This document shows, piece after piece, positions 61,354 to 61,798 of a DNA stretch of 61,798 nt. The stretch's first letter is position 1. Every line of letters starts with the position of its first letter. This DNA is from Candidatus Schekmanbacteria bacterium (GTDB taxonomy: Bacteria > CSSED10-310 > JACPHN01). Location: contig JACPHN010000132.1 of NCBI GenBank assembly GCA_016188575.1, forward strand, positions 1 through 61,798. The letters run 5' to 3'. The translations under genes and the position numbers were made by a program. The notes under the pieces are model-generated. The model was not told the DNA's origin, did no database searches, and worked only from the letters and a program-made list of their open reading frames with translations.

Positions 61354-61645
61354 TCACCTCCGGGGCGCAGCTAGCGCCTTCGCCACTCGTAGAGATCACA
61401 GCCGGCACCGCGCGCGGGTGCGACCATCGGCGACCGGGCGGTGCGAGCAGACCAAAGTCTTGACTGCGCGTGTCGCCATGTCAAGGGGAGTCCGGATCGC
61501 CGTTGCGCGGAGCAAGGCGATCATCCAAGAGCCTATCTCAGTAGGCTCCTCGACCGCCAAGTGATGATCGCCAGGGCCAGATGCAGCAGACGTGAGCTGC
61601 TTCCGAAGCCGACCTCGAGGCGGGGGAACTTTGGCTGGACCCCGG
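61354..61645. other. Intergenic region with nested palindrome
   Basis: 292 bases between two minus-strand genes. It holds CTTGAC/GTCAAG arms near 61460-61486 and the nested inverted repeat at 61516-61572. No complete gene. On the minus strand a short frame ending near 61530 (LEVGFGSSSRLLHLALAII) might be a transposase remnant, but I cannot support it. Confidence 0.5.
61516..61572. repeat. Nested inverted repeat
   Basis: Outer arms GGCGATCATC (61516-61525) and GATGATCGCC (61563-61572) are perfect inverse complements. Between them sits an inner hairpin GAGCCTA (61529-61535) and TAGGCTC (61542-61548) with loop TCTCAG. Confidence 0.6.
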
Positions 61646-61798
61646 CTACTCCTCTTCCGGGAGCGACCGCAGGTGGGCGATTTGCTTCAAGGTATCAGCG
61701 CGCACCTCCTGCAACCGCTCGCGGGGGTCGATGCTGGTGATGTCCTCGGGGCGATAGCCGGGATCGCCACGCTCGACGGCGGCGGTCAGCTCTTGGAG
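61646..61798 (-). CDS. C-terminal end of an unidentified gene (partial)
   Basis: A minus-strand reading frame is open from the window edge to a TAG at 61646-61648, giving 50 residues ending LKQIAHLRSLPEEE. It has the G/C-rich third positions and balanced composition of the real genes in this window (ELTAAVERGDPGYRPED, IDPRERLQEVRADT). The rest of the gene lies beyond the right edge. The family is not recognisable from this fragment. Confidence 0.7.
   Translation of the reverse strand, partial: LQELTAAVERGDPGYRPEDITSIDPRERLQEVRADTLKQIAHLRSLPEEE

Noticed and set aside
59464-61374. 636-residue plus-strand reading frame opposite the second giant kinase
   Set aside because: The minus strand has complete kinase and ATPase motifs throughout; the plus product has no recognisable domain and low-complexity composition.
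61530-61640. Possible transposase C-terminus on the minus strand
   Set aside because: Only a ~30-residue stretch with weak hydrophobic similarity; no catalytic motif and no matching ends were found.
1-61798. CRISPR arrays, tRNA or rRNA genes
   Set aside because: I saw no regularly spaced direct repeats and no tRNA-like cloverleaf with T-loop consensus. A tRNAscan/barrnap run would be the decisive check.

Overview
This 61.8 kb window is GC-rich bacterial chromosome with almost continuous, alternating blocks of genes. The gene set points to a Gram-negative organism of the deltaproteobacterial/Myxococcota/Binatota kind: a complete Mla-type lipid ABC system with an MCE protein, large eukaryotic-type Ser/Thr kinases with AAA and TPR regions, a K+-type membrane pyrophosphatase and many HEAT/TPR/STAS regulators. 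This placement is an inference from gene families only. I found no rRNA, tRNA, CRISPR array or complete insertion sequence.

Layout. 1-1390: an unassigned edge plus two PD-(D/E)XK-type genes meeting tail to tail. 1391-1894: a non-coding stretch holding a strong candidate structured RNA (22-bp closing stem, three hairpins) and a sigma70-like promoter. 1895-4289: two convergent radical SAM genes in an AT-richer island. 4758-6702: a Pro/Glu/Thr-rich protein with its own terminator, a secreted DUF1579-like protein and an isochorismatase-family hydrolase. 6742-11019 (minus): a four-gene MacAB-like exporter. 11431-14231: PPi-type phosphofructokinase, CoaX and an unknown protein. 14461-23023: a CHAP/NlpC-like protein, an AAA+ regulator lacking the GAFTGA loop, a 1337-aa kinase-ATPase-TPR protein and an unknown protein. 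The palindromic octamer TTGTACAA occurs five times here and I saw it nowhere else. 23279-26913: thiolase, threonine aldolase and a membrane-anchored Ser/Thr kinase.

27231-38283 (plus) is a housekeeping run behind a good promoter: prs, rplY, pth, hppA, rpsF, rplI, dnaB, mlaE, mlaF, an MCE protein and a half-length GlnE-like protein. 38335-41327 (minus) is a signalling module: STAS protein, RsbW-like ATPase, GAF histidine kinase and HEAT lipoprotein. 41514-46635: DUF445 membrane protein, EamA transporter with a histidine-rich tail, MurJ, a small membrane protein and PhhB. 46919-57734: P5C dehydrogenase, a beta-lactamase-fold hydrolase, a GH105-like protein without a normal start codon, a CorC/HlyC-type protein, pyruvate kinase, Dus, a VWA protein with a clear terminator, and a Gfo/Idh/MocA oxidoreductase. 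57745-61353 is a second giant kinase-ATPase-TPR protein, paralogous to the first. The window ends inside an unidentified minus-strand gene.

Cross-cutting themes are protein phosphorylation and partner-switch signalling (three Ser/Thr kinases, one histidine kinase, one STAS/RsbW pair), pyrophosphate-based energy economy (PPi-type PFK plus membrane PPase), envelope lipid and peptidoglycan trafficking (Mla, MurJ), and a dispersed family of intergenic palindromic repeats in at least nine gaps between genes.
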